64,000 nucleotides of DNA from Pseudomonas sp. R5(2019) (GCF_009905435.1 NZ_JAAAMT010000008.1:95014-159013), one strand, 5' to 3'; numbered from the stretch's first letter, positions 18,516 to 27,937 are shown. Made by a program: numbers and translations. The notes: generated by a model from the sequence alone, not told the origin.

Positions 18516-19265
18516 CTACCGGGCGGGCGTTGCGGATTTGGCATTGAGCCGATACTGCTGGGGCGTGCAATGGGAGGCGGCCTTGAATTGCCGGCTGAAG
18601 GCGCTGTGGTCCGAATAGCCGCATTCGCTGGCGATGTCAGTAATGCTCATCGCGGAGGACTCCAGCAACTCGCAGGCTTTATCAATCCTGGCCTTGAGCA
18701 GGATCTGCTTGGGCGTGAGCTGGAACACTTCCTTGGTCAGACGCTCCAGGGTGTCGACCGACAGATTGACCTGGCGGGCGATATCGGAAATCAGCAGCGG
18801 CTGGCCAATGTTGTCTCGCACCAGATCAAGAAATTGCATCAGCCGTTTGTAGGCCGAATTTTTTTCGTCCGGTTTGGGCAGGATCCGCGAAATACCCACC
18901 AACCCGGTCGCCTGCGCCTGGTTGCCGAAAATGCCGTACTTGGAACTCAGGCACCATTGCTTGTGCCCGTCCGGCGAAAAGAACAGCCGCAGTGAGTCGA
19001 TCAACTCCTTGCCGGTCTGCATCACATTCAAATCATGGGCCATGGTGCTGTAGCCGGTGACCGGGAACACTTCATCGGCCGTCCAGCCAATCACCGCTTC
19101 CTTGTTGCGCCGACCGCTGTACTTGACCAGTGTCTGGTTGACCATCACATAGCGGCCCTGGGTGTCCTTCACATAGAACATCACATCGGGCATGCGATCG
19201 AAAATCTTGCCGAGCAAGTCCAGGTCCTGGTCCAGCCAGTGCAGCAGCGCTGTGCCTTCGAGCAT
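18516..19265 (-). CDS. PAS-domain AraC-family regulator
   Basis: 249 residues. N-terminal PAS domain (about 15-130; FDRMPDVMFYVKDTQGRYVMVN), then an AraC-type two-helix-turn-helix region (about 145-240) with DIASECGYSDHSAFSRQFKAA. Start ATG preceded by AAAGGGGGTAAC. Transcribed away from the importer operon; a regulon operator copy lies between the two. The PAS pocket suggests it senses a small ligand, perhaps the transported compound. Probable activator of the whole 9.8-28.4 kb locus. Confidence 0.9.
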   Translation of the reverse strand: MLEGTALLHWLDQDLDLLGKIFDRMPDVMFYVKDTQGRYVMVNQTLVKYSGRRNKEAVIGWTADEVFPVTGYSTMAHDLNVMQTGKELIDSLRLFFSPDGHKQWCLSSKYGIFGNQAQATGLVGISRILPKPDEKNSAYKRLMQFLDLVRDNIGQPLLISDIARQVNLSVDTLERLTKEVFQLTPKQILLKARIDKACELLESSAMSITDIASECGYSDHSAFSRQFKAASHCTPQQYRLNAKSATPAR

Positions 19266-19378
19266 GAATCGTTACCCCCTTTAGGGTTGTCTGAATCCCG
19301 CCGCCGCGGCGGTTGTCGCCTCGCCACTGTAACAGCTGAAAACCCGCCTGGGCACTTCTGCGGCGCAATGGCTCACTA

Positions 19379-19418
19379 TGCAAAAAACCGCAAGAACCTG
19401 CGCCCGTGGATTCAAGCC
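19379..19418 (+). promoter_or_regulatory. AraC-type operator, site 3
   Basis: TGCAAAAAACCGCA, 17 bases, ATTCAAGCC, identical in layout to sites 1 and 2. GCAGAATTGAT lies at the expected -10 distance. It sits between araC and the substrate-binding protein gene, 181 bases before the latter, so the transcript would have a longer leader than at the other sites. Confidence 0.65.
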
Positions 19419-19599
19419 ATGGGGGCGCACTGGCCGCAGAATTGATCTTGCGCGGACTGCTAAAAGCAAAAACCCGTTCCGCTGCTGACGCACAGGGCAA
19501 AGCCTGCGCGCAGCCACGCTTATCACTGCCGATCCGTATTTCATCCCAGGCCCACGCCCGGGAAAACAGACAACAACAAATTGAGTTGGAGAAGGCGAT

Positions 19600-20703
19600 A
19601 TGAACATGCGAATTTTGCCGTTGGGCCTGTGCATGGCCAGCCTGGCGGGGCTGTTTGCCCAGGGCGCGAGTGCTGATCTGCTGATCGGCGTCGCCGGCCC
19701 CATGACCGGCCCTTACGCTTCCGGCGGCCAACAGATGCGCAATGGCGCACAAATGGCGGTAGACGACATCAACGCCAAGGGCGGCGTGCTTGGCCAGCCG
19801 CTCAAGCTGATTGTCGGTGACGATGTCTGCGACCCCAAGCAGGCGGTGTCGGTGGCCAATACCTTCGTCAACAAGGGCGTCATCTTTGTGGATGGACACT
19901 ATTGCTCCAGCTCCACCATGCCGGCGTCCGAAGTCTACGCCGACGAATCGATTCCGATGGCGACCATCTCCACCAACCCGCAAGTCACTGAGCGCGGCCT
20001 GAACAATATCGTTCGGGTGGTGGGGCGCGACGACCAACAGGGGGTTGTGGCCGCCGACTACCTGGCGAGCCATTTTGCCGGCAAGAAAATCGCCGTGATT
20101 GACGACAAGAGCGCCTATGGCAAGGGCCTGGCCGATGAAATCGGCAAGGGGCTCAAGGCCCGCAATGTCGTGATCGCCCTGCGTGAGTCGATCACCGCCG
20201 GCGAGAAGGATTACAACGGCCTGATCAGCAAGCTCAAGGCGGGCGGCATCGAGGTGCTGGCCTTCGGCGGTTACTACACCGAGCTTGGCATGATCCTTCG
20301 CCAGGCGTCACAAGCCGGCCTGAAGCTGAAGGTGATTGGCGGCGACACGCTGACCAACTCCGAGCTGCTGATGGCCGCAGGCCAGGCCGCCGATGGCGTG
20401 TTGTTCACCTTCGGCCCCGACCCACGGCTGAACGCCGAGGCGGCCCAGGTGGTGGCCAATTTCCGCAAGGCCAATATCGAGCCCGAAGGCTACACCCTCT
20501 ATTCCTACGCCACCGTCCAGCTGTTCGCCCAGGCGGCCGAGCGGGCCAGGACCACCCGGCTCGAGGGCATTCGCAGCGCCTTGGGCGAGGGTGCCTACGA
20601 CACCGTGGTTGGCCCCTTGAGCTTTGACCGCAAGGGCGACATCACCCAGCCCGGCTATGTGGTGTATCGCTGGTCGGGCACCCAGTACGGCTACGCCAAC
20701 TGA
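19600..20703 (+). CDS. LivJ-type branched-chain/amide substrate-binding protein
   Basis: 367 residues, periplasmic type I solute-binding protein of the HAAT family. Signal peptide ends near QGASAD; the mature start LLIGVAGPMTGPYASGGQQM and KLIVGDDVCDPKQAV are family-typical. SD GGAGAAGG precedes the ATG. It delivers an amino acid, amide or related compound to the permeases at 20858-24648. Ligand unknown; the LivJ family is broad. Confidence 0.9.
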   Translation: MNMRILPLGLCMASLAGLFAQGASADLLIGVAGPMTGPYASGGQQMRNGAQMAVDDINAKGGVLGQPLKLIVGDDVCDPKQAVSVANTFVNKGVIFVDGHYCSSSTMPASEVYADESIPMATISTNPQVTERGLNNIVRVVGRDDQQGVVAADYLASHFAGKKIAVIDDKSAYGKGLADEIGKGLKARNVVIALRESITAGEKDYNGLISKLKAGGIEVLAFGGYYTELGMILRQASQAGLKLKVIGGDTLTNSELLMAAGQAADGVLFTFGPDPRLNAEAAQVVANFRKANIEPEGYTLYSYATVQLFAQAAERARTTRLEGIRSALGEGAYDTVVGPLSFDRKGDITQPGYVVYRWSGTQYGYAN

Positions 20704-20716
20704 AGGGCTGAACCGG

Positions 20717-20800
20717 GTAGGAGCAGGCTTCAGCCGCGATGGGGTGCGCAGCAGCCCTGGGGGCCGCTACGCGGCCCATCGCGGCCAGGTCCGCTCCTAC
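20717..20800. repeat. REP inverted pair inside the importer operon
   Basis: GTAGGAGCAGGCTTCAGCCG at the left pairs loosely with GGCCAGGTCCGCTCCTAC; internal GGGTGCGCAGCAGCCC and GGGCCGCTACGCGGCCC add further hairpins. It lies between the binding protein and permease genes, where such elements often keep the upstream mRNA stable and abundant. Confidence 0.75.
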
Positions 20801-20857
20801 AGGGGGATGCGACAGAAAGCGTCGATTCAGCAGCAACCGATACCGGGAGTAGGTTTC

Positions 20858-21772
20858 ATGTTTCTAGCGATTCAACAACTCATCAACGGGCTCACGCTCG
20901 GTGCCGTCTACGGACTGATCGCGATTGGCTACACCATGGTCTACGGCATCATCGGCATGATCAATTTCGCCCACGGCGAGATCTTCATGATCAGCGCCTT
21001 TATCGCCATCGCAGGCTTTGCCTTGATGACGGCGCTGGGTATCAGCTCGGTACCACTGGCCATTGTCTGCGTGCTGCTGGTGACCATCGCCTTTACCTCG
21101 ATGTACGGCTGGGCCGTGGAACGTACGGCCTACCGTCCGCTGCGCGGATCGTCGCGGCTGGCGCCGCTGATTTCGGCGATCGGCATGTCGATCTTCCTGC
21201 AGAACTTCGTGCAACTGAGCCAGGGCGCGCGGGTCAAGGCGATTGCCCCGGTGATTCCCGGCGGCATCGAGTTTGGCGCGGGCAGTGGTCCGGCGATCTA
21301 CATCTCGTATGTGCAGATTCTGATCGTTGCCACCACCTTGCTGCTGCTCGCTGCCTTCACCTGGTTGCTTACCCGGACCTCGTTCGGCCGCCAGCAGCGC
21401 TCCTGTGAACAGGACCGCCTGATGACCGGCTTTCTGGGCGTGAACGTCGACCGGATCATTTCCCTGACCTTCATGATTGGCGCGGCATTGGCGGCCGTGT
21501 CGGGCGTAATGGTGACGATGTACTACGGGGTGGTGGATTTCAGCATCGGCTTTCTGGTCGGCATCAAGGCCTTTACCGCGGCGGTACTGGGCGGCATCGG
21601 TTCCCTGCCGGGGGCGATGCTCGGGGGCATTTTGATCGGCCTGATCGAGTCGTTCTGGGGTAGCTACTTTTCTGCCGAATACAAGGATGTGGCGACCTTC
21701 GCGATCCTCATTCTGGTGCTGCTGATCAAACCGTCCGGGCTGCTGGGCCGTCCGGAAGTGGAGAAAGTCTGA
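20858..21772 (+). CDS. LivH-type ABC permease
   Basis: 304 residues with about eight hydrophobic helices; family signature YGLIAIGYTMVYGIIGMINFAHGE near residues 15-40 and VLGGIGSLPGAMLGG in the C-terminal half. ATG at 20858 is the start that gives the family N-terminus (MFLAIQQLINGLTLG). The stop overlaps the next start by 1 base. Inner-membrane half of the HAAT importer. Confidence 0.92.
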   Translation: MFLAIQQLINGLTLGAVYGLIAIGYTMVYGIIGMINFAHGEIFMISAFIAIAGFALMTALGISSVPLAIVCVLLVTIAFTSMYGWAVERTAYRPLRGSSRLAPLISAIGMSIFLQNFVQLSQGARVKAIAPVIPGGIEFGAGSGPAIYISYVQILIVATTLLLLAAFTWLLTRTSFGRQQRSCEQDRLMTGFLGVNVDRIISLTFMIGAALAAVSGVMVTMYYGVVDFSIGFLVGIKAFTAAVLGGIGSLPGAMLGGILIGLIESFWGSYFSAEYKDVATFAILILVLLIKPSGLLGRPEVEKV

Positions 21773-23097
21773 TGCGTATTCTTCAATCAAACCCCGGCGC
21801 CGCGCTGCCCGGGAGGCTTCGCGATGCCTTGAAAATCGCGCTGGTCGGGCTGGTGCTGGGCATTCCGCTGATCGGCATCAACACCCAGGACTTCGGCGGC
21901 CAGCTGCAACTGCAGACCCGTTGGCCGTTGTTGGCGATGGTGGTGGCGGCGGTGTTTGTCTTGCGCCTGCTGCAAACCACGCTGCTCGGTGCGCTGCAAC
22001 GCAAGCGGGCATCGAAGCCTGCCCCCTTGCCGGTGGCACGCAAGCCGCTGCCGATCACCTTGTCGCTTGGCTGGATCGCCTTTGCAGGTGCTTTGTTGCT
22101 GCCGATCCTGTTCTCCGGTGATCGCTACATCGTCGATATCGCCACCACGGTGTTGATCTACGTGATGCTCGGATGGGGGCTGAACGTGGTGGTGGGCCTT
22201 GCCGGGCTGCTGGACCTTGGCTACGTGGCGTTCTACGCGGTGGGGGCGTACAGCTATGCGCTGTTGTCCCAGTACCTGGGACTGTCGTTCTGGGCGTGCC
22301 TGCCGCTGGCGGGCGCCCTGGCGGCGAGCTTCGGCCTGTTGCTTGGCTATCCCACCTTGCGTCTGCGTGGCGACTACCTGGCCATCGTCACCCTGGGTTT
22401 TGGCGAGATCATTCGCCTGGTGCTGATCAACTGGACCGAGCTCACCGGTGGCCCCAACGGTATTTCCTCGATCGCTCGGCCCAGCTTCTTCGGCCTGCCG
22501 TTTTCGTCGAGTACCGAGCAGACAATATTCGCAAGCTTCTTTGGCCTGGACTACTCCAACCAGCACCGGATCATCTTCCTGTACTACCTCATCTTCGCCC
22601 TGGCGATCCTGACCAACGTGCTGGTGCTGCGCTTGCGCAAACTGCCGGCCGGGCGGGCCTGGGAGGCCATGCGCGAAGACGAGATTGCCTGCCGGGCGCT
22701 GGGGATCAACGTGACCCGCGTCAAGCTCTCGGCCTTTGCCCTGGGAGCGATGCTCGGGGGGCTGGCGGGGGTGTTCTTCGCCGCGCGGCAGGGCTTTATT
22801 TCGCCGGAAAGTTTCACCTTCAACGAAAGCGCGATTGTGCTGGCAATCGTGGTGCTCGGTGGCATGGGCAGCCAGTTGGGAGTGGTGCTGGCGGCGCTGG
22901 TGCTGGTGTTGCTGCCCGAGCTTGGGCGCAACTTTTCCGAGTATCGGATGCTGCTGTTTGGCGCGGCCATGGTGCTGATCATGGTCTGGCGGCCAGGCGG
23001 CATCCTCTCGGCCCGCGAACCGAGCATTCGCCTCATCGACTACCTGAAACGGCGCCTGGCACGCGCCCCCGCAACCTGGAGACTGGCGGATGAATAA
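21772..23097 (+). CDS. LivM-type ABC permease
   Basis: 441 residues, longer than simple LivM because of an N-terminal extension with two hydrophobic segments, as in other Pseudomonas LivM proteins. The core motifs GLAGLLDLGYVAFYAVGAY and LRGDYLAIVTLGFGEI are present; the C-terminus has VLGGMGSQLGVVLAA. Overlaps the ATPase gene by 8 bases. Partner of the LivH-type permease. Confidence 0.92.
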   Translation: MRILQSNPGAALPGRLRDALKIALVGLVLGIPLIGINTQDFGGQLQLQTRWPLLAMVVAAVFVLRLLQTTLLGALQRKRASKPAPLPVARKPLPITLSLGWIAFAGALLLPILFSGDRYIVDIATTVLIYVMLGWGLNVVVGLAGLLDLGYVAFYAVGAYSYALLSQYLGLSFWACLPLAGALAASFGLLLGYPTLRLRGDYLAIVTLGFGEIIRLVLINWTELTGGPNGISSIARPSFFGLPFSSSTEQTIFASFFGLDYSNQHRIIFLYYLIFALAILTNVLVLRLRKLPAGRAWEAMREDEIACRALGINVTRVKLSAFALGAMLGGLAGVFFAARQGFISPESFTFNESAIVLAIVVLGGMGSQLGVVLAALVLVLLPELGRNFSEYRMLLFGAAMVLIMVWRPGGILSAREPSIRLIDYLKRRLARAPATWRLADE

Positions 23098-23911
23098 GAC
23101 TCTGGTAAGCGTCCAGGACCTGGACATGAGCTTTGGCGGCATCAAGGCCATCGAGGGGCTGTCGCTGGACGTCAGGCAGGCGGCGATCACTTCGGTGATC
23201 GGCCCCAACGGCGCCGGCAAGACCACCTTGTTCAACTGCCTGACCGGTTTCTACACACCCAGCGGCGGCACCTTGCGCATGGCTCACCCGGTGCATGGCG
23301 AGTTGCGCCTGGAAACCCTCGACAGCACCGAAGTGGCGAGCAAGGCCGGGGTGGTGCGCACGTTTCAGAATATCCGCCTGTTCCCGAAGATGACCGTGCT
23401 GGAAAACCTGATCGTGGCCCAGCACAACGCGCTGCAACGGGCGTCGGGGTTCTCCGTCGCAGGCCTGCTCGGCCTGGGCAACTACCGCCGCGCCGAAGAG
23501 GCCGCGGTGGAAAAGGCGTTGGTCAATATCCGCTCGCTGAAACTGGAGCCGTTTGCCGACTTGCCGGCCGGGGCCTTGCCGTACGGGGTGCAACGCAAGG
23601 TCGAGCTGGCCCGGGCCATGTGCGTCGACCCCGTGCTGCTGTGCCTGGATGAACCGGCCGCCGGCCTGAACCCGCGCGAATCCGCCGAGCTCAACGACTA
23701 CCTGCAGCAATTGGTCAGCAGCACCGGCCTGAGTGTGTTGCTGATCGAGCATGACATGAGCGTGGTGATGAATATCTCCGACCATATCCACGTGCTTTGC
23801 TACGGCAAGAAGATCGCCGAGGGTACCCCGCAGCAGATCCAGAACGACCCGCAAGTGATCGCGGCGTACCTGGGCAGCCCGGACACCGATGCCCAAGGGG
23901 AGGTCGCATGA
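23090..23911 (+). CDS. LivG-type ABC ATPase
   Basis: 273 residues. Walker A GPNGAGKTT near 43, LivG-typical VVRTFQNIRLFPKMTVLENL, Walker B LLCLDEPAAGLNP. The signature is replaced by PYGVQRKVELARA, where LSGGQQR-type sequence is usual; LivG proteins often read LPYGxQRRLEIARA, so this is normal for the family. Overlaps livF by 4 bases. Confidence 0.92.
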   Translation: MNKTLVSVQDLDMSFGGIKAIEGLSLDVRQAAITSVIGPNGAGKTTLFNCLTGFYTPSGGTLRMAHPVHGELRLETLDSTEVASKAGVVRTFQNIRLFPKMTVLENLIVAQHNALQRASGFSVAGLLGLGNYRRAEEAAVEKALVNIRSLKLEPFADLPAGALPYGVQRKVELARAMCVDPVLLCLDEPAAGLNPRESAELNDYLQQLVSSTGLSVLLIEHDMSVVMNISDHIHVLCYGKKIAEGTPQQIQNDPQVIAAYLGSPDTDAQGEVA

Positions 23912-24648
23912 TGCTGCAGATGCAAGGCGTTCACGCCCATTACGGCCATGTGCATGCCCTGCGGGGTATCGATGTGAGCGTGGCCAAGGGCGAAATCGTC
24001 ACCTTGATCGGTGCCAACGGTGCCGGCAAATCAACATTGATGACCAGCATCCTCGGCACGCCCGGTGTGTCCCAGGGCTCGATCCTGTTCCTCGGCCAGC
24101 CGTTGCAGGGCCTCAAGCCCCATGACATCTCGCGTCTGGGGATCGCCATCGCGCCGGAAGGGCGGCGGATTTTCCCGCGCATGACGGTGCTGGAAAACCT
24201 GCTGATGGGCTCGATCTTCACCGACCCGGCGCTACTCGAAGCGGACCTGGCGCGGATGTACACGCTCTTCCCGATCCTTGAAATCCGCCGCCAGCAAAAC
24301 GCCGGGACCTTGTCCGGCGGCGAACAGCAGATGCTGGCAATCGCCCGGGCCTTGATGAGCCATCCGCAGTTGCTGCTGCTCGATGAGCCGTCGCTGGGTC
24401 TGGCGCCGATCTACATCCAGAAGGTGTTCCAGATCATCGAGCGGCTGAACCAGGAACTGGGCATGACCATTTTGCTGGTCGAGCAGAACGCCAGCCAGGC
24501 CTTGAAAGTAGCCCACCGGGCCTACGTCCTGCAGCACGGTGCAATCGTGATGCAAGGCACGGGGCGCGAGCTGGCCCAGAGCGCCGAAGTTCGCGCCGCT
24601 TACCTTGAGGGCGGGCACGTGAAACCGACCCAGGCCGCGCGGGCATGA
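23908..24648 (+). CDS. LivF-type ABC ATPase
   Basis: 246 residues. Walker A GANGAGKST, APEGRRIFPRMTVLENL, signature LSGGEQQMLAIARAL and Walker B LLLLDEPSLGLAP, all standard for LivF. Completes the five-part importer. The downstream oxidoreductase begins at or just after its stop, which links uptake directly to catabolism. Confidence 0.92.
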   Translation: MMLQMQGVHAHYGHVHALRGIDVSVAKGEIVTLIGANGAGKSTLMTSILGTPGVSQGSILFLGQPLQGLKPHDISRLGIAIAPEGRRIFPRMTVLENLLMGSIFTDPALLEADLARMYTLFPILEIRRQQNAGTLSGGEQQMLAIARALMSHPQLLLLDEPSLGLAPIYIQKVFQIIERLNQELGMTILLVEQNASQALKVAHRAYVLQHGAIVMQGTGRELAQSAEVRAAYLEGGHVKPTQAARA

Positions 24649-24671
24649 CATTCAATCGACAAGGTGTGCAC

Positions 24672-25844
24672 ATGAATCAAACTTCGGAAACCGTCGTCAT
24701 CATTGGTGGCGCCGTCATCGGCAGTTTTGTCGCGTTCTTTCTGCGCAAGGAAGGTTTCAGCGGTTCGATCAAGGTGGTCGAACGCGACAGCACCTACCAG
24801 TTTTCCTCGACCGCGTTGTCGGCGGCCTCGATCCGTACCCAGTTCGGCTGCCCGTTCAACATTGGCATGAGCCTGTTCAGCGCCCAGGTGTTCAAGGACA
24901 TCAAACAGTGGTTTGGCGAAGACGCCGATATTGGTTTTGAAGAGCGCGGCTACCTGATCCTGGGCTCGCCAGAGCATGCCGATAGCCAGCGCAACAACGC
25001 GCTGATGCAGATCGGTCACGGCGCCCAGGTCGATATTCTCGACCCGGCCGGTGCCCGCCAGCGTTTCCCGTGGTTGAACGTCGAAGACGTGGGGATTGGC
25101 ACCTTTGGCACCGCCAACGAAGGCTGGTTCGATGCCTGGGCGCTGTTGCAATGCGTGCGGCGCGAGGCCCGGCGACTGGGTGTCGAGTATGTCCAGGGCG
25201 AGGCCACAGGCTTCACCACGGCGGGCGACAAGGTCAGCGCTGTGAAGTTGGCCGCAGGCCAGACCCTGGCCTGCGACTGGTGTGTCAATGCGGCGGGGGC
25301 GGCCGGCGGCAAGGTCGCCGGTTGGCTGGATATTCAGCTGCCGGTGGAGCCGCGCAAGCGCACGGTGTTCCACATCAAGGCGCCGCTCGCCGGCACGGGG
25401 TTCCCGATGCTGTTCGACAACTCAGGGATGTGGATCCGCCCTGAAGGTGACGGTTTCATCTGCGGCATTGCCCCTGAACCCGCACGGGATGCGGAGGCCA
25501 GCGACGACTTCGAACCCGATCACTACCTGCTCGAAGAAACCCTCTGGCCGCTGCTCGCCCACCGCATCCCGGCCATGGAGCAGCTGCGCGTTCAGCGCGC
25601 CTGGGCCGGCCATTACGAGGTGAACCTGCTCGACCACAACGGCGTGGTCGGCGCCCACCCGACGCTGGGCAACTTCATTTTTGCCACCGGCTTTTCCGGC
25701 CATGGCGTGATGCATTCGCCGGCCACCGGGCGCGCGGTCGCCGAACTGATTACCCACGGCCGTTACCGCAGCCTGGACCTTTCGCCGCTCGGCTATGAGC
25801 GCATCGCGGCGCGCCGGCCCATCGTCGAGTCGGTGGTGTATTGA
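24672..25844 (+). CDS. FAD-dependent amine/D-amino-acid-type oxidoreductase
   Basis: 390 residues, DAO superfamily (glycine/D-amino acid oxidase, sarcosine oxidase beta, DadA). N-terminal Rossmann motif VVIIGGAVIGSFVAFFL; C-terminal FIFATGFSGHGVMHSPATGRAVAEL is the usual FAD-proximal segment. ATG at 24672 is preferred for its AAGGTG; an upstream ATG at 24645 overlaps the livF stop. It would oxidise an amine, imino acid or amino acid after uptake. Substrate unknown. Confidence 0.87.
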   Translation: MNQTSETVVIIGGAVIGSFVAFFLRKEGFSGSIKVVERDSTYQFSSTALSAASIRTQFGCPFNIGMSLFSAQVFKDIKQWFGEDADIGFEERGYLILGSPEHADSQRNNALMQIGHGAQVDILDPAGARQRFPWLNVEDVGIGTFGTANEGWFDAWALLQCVRREARRLGVEYVQGEATGFTTAGDKVSAVKLAAGQTLACDWCVNAAGAAGGKVAGWLDIQLPVEPRKRTVFHIKAPLAGTGFPMLFDNSGMWIRPEGDGFICGIAPEPARDAEASDDFEPDHYLLEETLWPLLAHRIPAMEQLRVQRAWAGHYEVNLLDHNGVVGAHPTLGNFIFATGFSGHGVMHSPATGRAVAELITHGRYRSLDLSPLGYERIAARRPIVESVVY

Positions 25845-25900
25845 GCCGCGCGGCAACCCTTTGAACCGAACCCACGACCCAACCAACGGAAGTAACGTCA

Positions 25901-26419
25901 ATGACACAGATCAACTGGCCCGAGCAAATCTACGCAGAGTTCAAGGAGCTTGACGTGCGCCAAGTGGTGTACGTACCCGATGCCGGCCACAGCAAGCTGA
26001 TCCAGCTGTGCGAAGCCGACGAGGAGATTCATTCGGTATCGCTGACCACCGAGGAGGAGGGCGTCGCCCAGCTCGCCGGCGCCTGGATCGGCGGCCAGCG
26101 TGGCGTGCTGTTGCTGCAATCGAGTGGTGTGGGTAACTGCATCAACATGCTCTCGCTGCAACACGAGACGCGCATCCCCTTGATCATGATCGTGACCATG
26201 CGCGGCGAGTGGGGGGAGTTCAACCCGTGGCAGGTGGCGATGGGCAAGTCCACCGAGCAAGTGCTCGAAGCCTCGGGCGTGCATGTCTACCGCGCCGATT
26301 CGGCCGACCAGATCAGCCAGACGGTGGCCGCCGGAGCGCGCTTTGCCTACCAGACCGGGCGGATGGTCGCGGTTCTGATTGCCCAACGTGTCATCGGCAC
26401 TAAAAATTTCAACAAGTGA
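25901..26419 (+). CDS. TPP-dependent decarboxylase, alpha (PYR-type) subunit
   Basis: 172 residues, one half of a split thiamine-diphosphate decarboxylase of the sulfopyruvate/phosphonopyruvate decarboxylase type. The catalytic Glu region is SLTTEEEGVAQLAGAWIGG, and LLLQSSGVGNCINMLSL is conserved. SD GGAAG before the ATG. The next gene encodes the TPP-pyrophosphate-binding half. Together they should turn a 2-oxo acid into an aldehyde; I cannot tell which acid. Confidence 0.87.
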   Translation: MTQINWPEQIYAEFKELDVRQVVYVPDAGHSKLIQLCEADEEIHSVSLTTEEEGVAQLAGAWIGGQRGVLLLQSSGVGNCINMLSLQHETRIPLIMIVTMRGEWGEFNPWQVAMGKSTEQVLEASGVHVYRADSADQISQTVAAGARFAYQTGRMVAVLIAQRVIGTKNFNK

Positions 26420-26429
26420 GAAGCAGCCC

Positions 26430-27026
26430 ATGTCTTTGAATAACGCATCGTTGAACCGCCGTGCAGTGGTCGCGCGCATCCTTGAACAGCGCGGCGAAGC
26501 GCTGGCCATCACCAGCCTGGGAAACCCGACCTTCGACGTCGCGGCGGCAGGCGACTGTGCGCAGAACTTCTACCTCTGGGGCGCCATGGGCGGCGCGGTC
26601 ATGGTCGGCCTGGGCCTGGCCTTGGCACAACCGCGCAAGCGGGTGATCGTGTTTGTCGGTGACGGCGAAATGATGATGGGCCTCGGCTCACTGGCGACCG
26701 TGGCGGTGCACAAACCGGCCAACCTGACGGTGGTGGTGATCGACAACGAACACTATGCCGAGACCGGTATGCAGCCTGCTCACGCCGGACGTGGCGTCAG
26801 CATCTGCGAAGTGTCAAAGGCCGTCGGGTTCGGCCAGACCCGGTTGATCCGCACCGAGGCTGAGCTTGAAGAAAGCCTGGACCTGATCCGCAATGGCGCA
26901 GGCCCCGTCCAGGTCACCGTCAAAGTCACCACCGACCCGGAGCCGACCGCACTGCCGCCGCGTGATGGCCCGTACCTGCGCAGCCGCTTCCGTGAAGCGC
27001 TGCTGGGCAGCGACGCGCACCGCTGA
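26430..27026 (+). CDS. TPP-dependent decarboxylase, beta (PP-type) subunit
   Basis: 198 residues. TPP/Mg motif GDGEMMMGLGS (GDG at 77-79) ending in IDNEHY (Asn106), plus WGAMGGAVMVGLGLALA. ATG at 26430 is the start that follows the alpha gene at 10 bases with AGAAG upstream. Forms the heteromeric decarboxylase with the alpha subunit. No Xsc-like sulfoacetaldehyde acetyltransferase is encoded nearby, so a cysteate pathway is not complete here. Confidence 0.87.
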   Translation: MSLNNASLNRRAVVARILEQRGEALAITSLGNPTFDVAAAGDCAQNFYLWGAMGGAVMVGLGLALAQPRKRVIVFVGDGEMMMGLGSLATVAVHKPANLTVVVIDNEHYAETGMQPAHAGRGVSICEVSKAVGFGQTRLIRTEAELEESLDLIRNGAGPVQVTVKVTTDPEPTALPPRDGPYLRSRFREALLGSDAHR

Positions 27027-27032
27027 AGACTG

Positions 27033-27071
27033 TGCGAAATTCCGCATAAACCTGCCGAAAGCATGCAAGAC
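27033..27071 (+). promoter_or_regulatory. Possible fourth, weaker AraC-type operator
   Basis: TGCGAAATTCCGCA, 16 bases, ATGCAAGAC: the two half-sites of the regulon motif with three mismatches and one base less spacing. It ends 62 bases before the next start codon, the same distance as sites 1 and 2, and ACTATGAG lies at the -10 position. Confidence 0.4.
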
Positions 27072-27133
27072 AGCCGTCTGCATGCCTTCCACTATGAGCA
27101 ACGCAGCGTTTTATCCGTTTTTGGAGTGTTCAC

Positions 27134-27922
27134 ATGAAAGTACTGATCGTCTTCGCCCACCCGGAGCCCAACTCGTTCAATGGCGCCCTGAAGGACAGGG
27201 CCGTGACGGCGCTGACGGCCGCTGGGCATGAGGTGAAGGTCAGTGACCTGTACCGCATCAACTGGAAGGCGGATCTGGGCCAGGGGGACTTTACCGGCCC
27301 TCGGCTGAACCCGAATTATCTCGACCTGTCGGCCGAGCAAGAACACATGTTCCAAGGCGCGGGCTCGTGCCCGGTGGTGGCCCAGGAGCAGGAAAAGCTG
27401 TTGTGGTGCGACACCATCATCTTCCAGTTCCCGATGTGGTGGTTCGGCATGCCGGCGATCCTCAAGGGCTGGGTTGATCGCACCATGACCCGTGGCTTTG
27501 CCTACGCCACCGGGCGCAAGTACGACAGCGGCCTGTTCAAGGGCCGCCGGGCGATGATCTGCACCACCACCGGTACCGCCGCCAGCCTCTATGAGCCGGA
27601 CGGGATCGACGGGGCGATGAACCATATTCTCTGGCCGATCCATAACGGTATCTTCCGCTACCTGGGGTTCGAGGTACTGCCGCCGTTCGTGGCCTGGATG
27701 CCGGCGCGGATGTCCGCCGAGGAACGCGAAGGTTACCTGGCCGACTACGCCGAACGCCTGGACCAACTGGACAGCACCGAGCCGTTGTTCTTCCACCCAT
27801 GGGAAGACTACGGCACCGACCAGCGCTTGAAACCCGGTGTGAAGGCACGCTCGGGCTTCCAGTGGAACCCGACGGCCGACCAGGACCATGACTCGGCAGC
27901 CGACCGTTACACACACCGTTGA
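27134..27922 (+). CDS. NAD(P)H-dependent flavodoxin-fold oxidoreductase
   Basis: 262 residues, flavodoxin_2 family (NQO1/KefF-like). N-terminal VLIVFAHPEPNSFNGAL (FMN/FAD phosphate loop) and IFQFPMWWFGMPAILKGWVDRTM are diagnostic. The tail beyond about residue 210 is longer than in most members. Role in the pathway unclear: quinone, imine or nitro reduction are all possible. Confidence 0.85.
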   Translation: MKVLIVFAHPEPNSFNGALKDRAVTALTAAGHEVKVSDLYRINWKADLGQGDFTGPRLNPNYLDLSAEQEHMFQGAGSCPVVAQEQEKLLWCDTIIFQFPMWWFGMPAILKGWVDRTMTRGFAYATGRKYDSGLFKGRRAMICTTTGTAASLYEPDGIDGAMNHILWPIHNGIFRYLGFEVLPPFVAWMPARMSAEEREGYLADYAERLDQLDSTEPLFFHPWEDYGTDQRLKPGVKARSGFQWNPTADQDHDSAADRYTHR

Positions 27923-27937
27923 AAGGGAGGGCAATAC

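Noticed and set aside
21787..23235. 482-residue minus-strand frame opposite the LivM-type gene
   Set aside because: His/Gln/Arg-rich composition typical of an antisense shadow; the plus strand encodes a clear permease.
25901..27026. Sulfopyruvate decarboxylase as part of a cysteate pathway
   Set aside because: The two-subunit fold fits, but no Xsc-like acetyltransferase or sulfite exporter is nearby, so the substrate is left open.
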